64,000 bases of DNA from Sphingobacterium hungaricum (GTDB lineage Bacteria; Bacteroidota; Bacteroidia; Sphingobacteriales; Sphingobacteriaceae), in the NCBI RefSeq assembly GCF_015210005.1, contig NZ_MU158698.1, forward strand, positions 1,695,611 to 1,759,610. Direction: 5' to 3'. Under the pieces are notes generated by a model, which made no database searches, was not told the DNA's origin, and worked only from the letters and a program-made list of their open reading frames with translations. The position numbers and the translations under genes were made by a program. This document shows, piece after piece, positions 62,743-64,000 of this stretch (its first letter is position 1; each line of letters opens with the position of its first letter).

Positions 62743-63614
62743 TGGGAAATTTAATCGATGCGATTGGCAATACACCTTTGGTGGAAATAGAACATTTTTC
62801 TTTAAAAGAAGGTGTGCGGATTTTTGCGAAGTTAGAAGGGAACAATCCTGGCGGTTCTGTCAAAGACCGCGCTGCGCACAATATGATTTTTTCGGCCATG
62901 GAGCGAGGAGAAATTACCAAAGACACCAAATTGATTGAAGCAACTAGCGGAAATACAGGAATTGCTTTGGCAATGATTGCCAGCGTGTATGGATTGAAGC
63001 TGGAATTGGTTATGCCAGAAACATCGACCCGCGAACGTACATTGACGATGGAGGCTTTCGGTGCGGAAGTGACCCTGTTGGAGAACATGGAAATATGCCG
63101 TGATTATGCCGAAGAAAAAGCTACCAAAGGCGATTATTTTATCTTGAATCAATTTTCCAATCCGGATAATTATAAAGCGCATATCAAAACAACGGCTCCT
63201 GAAATCTGGCGCGACACAAAAGGTGAAATCACTCATTTTGTGAGTTCAATGGGAACGACAGGAACCATTATGGGAACATCCATTTTTTTGAAAGAGCAAA
63301 ATCCAGACATCCAGATTGTCGGCTGTCAGCCGACGGAAGAATCTTCTATTCCTGGAATCCGACGCTGGCCTAAAGCTTATTTGCCAAAAATCTACGACGC
63401 TTCGCGCGTAGACCGCATTATTGATATTTCGCAAGCGGATGCGACAAAGAGAACAAGAGAACTTACTCGCAAAGAAGGGATTTTCGCTGGAATGAGTAGC
63501 GGTGGCGCCTTCCATGCTGCTTTGCAATTAGCAGAAGAAATAGATAAAGGCATTATCGTGTTTATTGTCTGCGATAGAGGCGACAGGTATTTAAGCTCGG
63601 ATTTGTTCGGGTAA
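62742..63614 (+). CDS. cysM: cysteine synthase B (O-acetylserine sulfhydrylase)
   Basis: Pyridoxal-phosphate enzyme that makes cysteine from O-acetylserine and sulfide. The PLP Lys lies in KLEGNNPGGSVKDRAAHNMI (near residue 42), the substrate loop is EATSGNTGIALAMIAS, and the PLP-phosphate loop is SSMGTTGTIMGTS; the CysM-type RRWPKAYLPKIYDASRVDRI near 210 favours CysM over CysK. The length of 290 residues is normal. No gene follows on its strand in the window. Confidence 0.93.
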   Translation: MGNLIDAIGNTPLVEIEHFSLKEGVRIFAKLEGNNPGGSVKDRAAHNMIFSAMERGEITKDTKLIEATSGNTGIALAMIASVYGLKLELVMPETSTRERTLTMEAFGAEVTLLENMEICRDYAEEKATKGDYFILNQFSNPDNYKAHIKTTAPEIWRDTKGEITHFVSSMGTTGTIMGTSIFLKEQNPDIQIVGCQPTEESSIPGIRRWPKAYLPKIYDASRVDRIIDISQADATKRTRELTRKEGIFAGMSSGGAFHAALQLAEEIDKGIIVFIVCDRGDRYLSSDLFG

Positions 63615-63786
63615 AGAAAGTAAAAATTAAAAATTAAAAATTCAAAAAGCCTTTCTGAGGAACTAAATTTTATGTGCAAAACTTTTGGAAGATATTGATT
63701 GTAAAGTGCTAATTGATTTTTTTATTCTGTAGGGCCTGAAAAGAGTAAAGTATATAGAATAAAGGTCGGATTATACTTTTTTTTAA

Positions 63787-63964
63787 AGCCTCGTTAGAGG
63801 CTGAATGTTTGTAGAAATAGTTAGGAGGATTAAATGCGTGCCGTAGGTACGCAACCCAATCATAAAGATTTTTATGGTTTTGAAATAAATTGTTGCGTAC
63901 CTACGGCACGCTGATTTTATTGCGCATTCTTTTCCTACAAACATTTTGCTCCTACGGAGCAAAA
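63787..63964. repeat. composite REP-like palindrome
   Basis: Three stem-loops in 178 bp: AGCCTC/GAGGCT (63787-63802); a 20-bp stem GCGTGCCGTAGGTACGCAAC (63836-63855) with its perfect complement at 63892-63911 around a loop that itself holds CATAAA/TTTATG; and TTTTGCTCC/GGAGCAAAA (63944-63964). An outer TTTGTAGAAA also recurs inverted as CCTACAAA. This looks like an interspersed repeat of the REP/BIME kind. No coding frame is trusted in 63615-64000. Confidence 0.75.
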
Positions 63965-64000
63965 TCAGAAGCAATAGAGTTTCCAGTCAATGTGTCCTAG

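Noticed and set aside
63783..63974. 63-codon minus-strand frame near the window end
   Set aside because: It runs through the composite palindrome, and its sequence is only the translation of the repeat.

Overview
The window is chromosomal DNA from a member of the Bacteroidota, most likely family Sphingobacteriaceae and Sphingobacterium-like. Supporting signs are the 16S rRNA sequence, promoters of the Bacteroidota type (TTTG - 19 bp - TAnnTTTG) before the rRNA operon and rpsT, almost no Shine-Dalgarno sequences, gliding-type gldA and gldFG genes, futalosine hydrolase, TonB-dependent receptors with carboxypeptidase-like N-termini, and DUF3078 and DUF4252 proteins. Genus-level placement is inference.

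Layout. 1-3.8 kb: a cut-off TonB receptor, two secreted esterases and an AraC regulator, all on the minus strand. 3.9-8.4 kb: metabolic genes (pdhB, mqnB, a pterin synthase with folE, an O-methyltransferase). 8.4-12.5 kb: a plus-strand envelope cluster with two glucosaminidases and an amidase around a DUF3078 protein. 12.5-18.5 kb: a sodium:solute symporter with an unlisted 39-residue membrane microprotein, a large PIG-L deacetylase, and an AhpC-thioredoxin-small protein operon. An inverted pair of DnaA-box-like sites lies at 17.2 kb.

18.7-26.1 kb is the accessory region. A 5.24-kb element sits in the 3' end of a tRNA-Arg(CCU) gene, bounded by a perfect 19-bp direct repeat (18785-18803 and 24025-24043). 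It carries a tyrosine recombinase that has lost its C-terminal catalytic half beside an IS3-family insertion, and an AT-rich cargo of three co-directional genes: an OLD/RecF-like ATPase, a DUF4276 (TOPRIM-like) protein and an Abi_C-type protein. Together these look like a phage-defence module. Just outside the element is an AbiEi/AbiEii-like type IV toxin-antitoxin pair preceded by a 20-bp-arm palindrome.

26-38.9 kb: housekeeping and envelope genes (HU, a TPR protein, a 29-residue COX24-like basic protein, RNase E/G, an Oar-like TonB receptor, miaA, an oxidoreductase, def, a TRIC-type channel). 39.1-44.9 kb: a complete rRNA operon (16S - tRNA-Ile - tRNA-Ala - 23S - 5S) with a near-consensus promoter and repeated hairpin-forming spacers. 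45-64 kb: a CocE-like hydrolase, an ECF sigma - membrane protein - DUF4252 x2 operon, sucD, a TrmH-type methyltransferase, rpsT, a GldF-GldG fusion, gldA, aroK, a DoxX-like protein, a DUF1599 duplication, a HipA-like kinase with DUF3037 directly ahead of cysE-cysM, and finally a composite REP-like palindrome.
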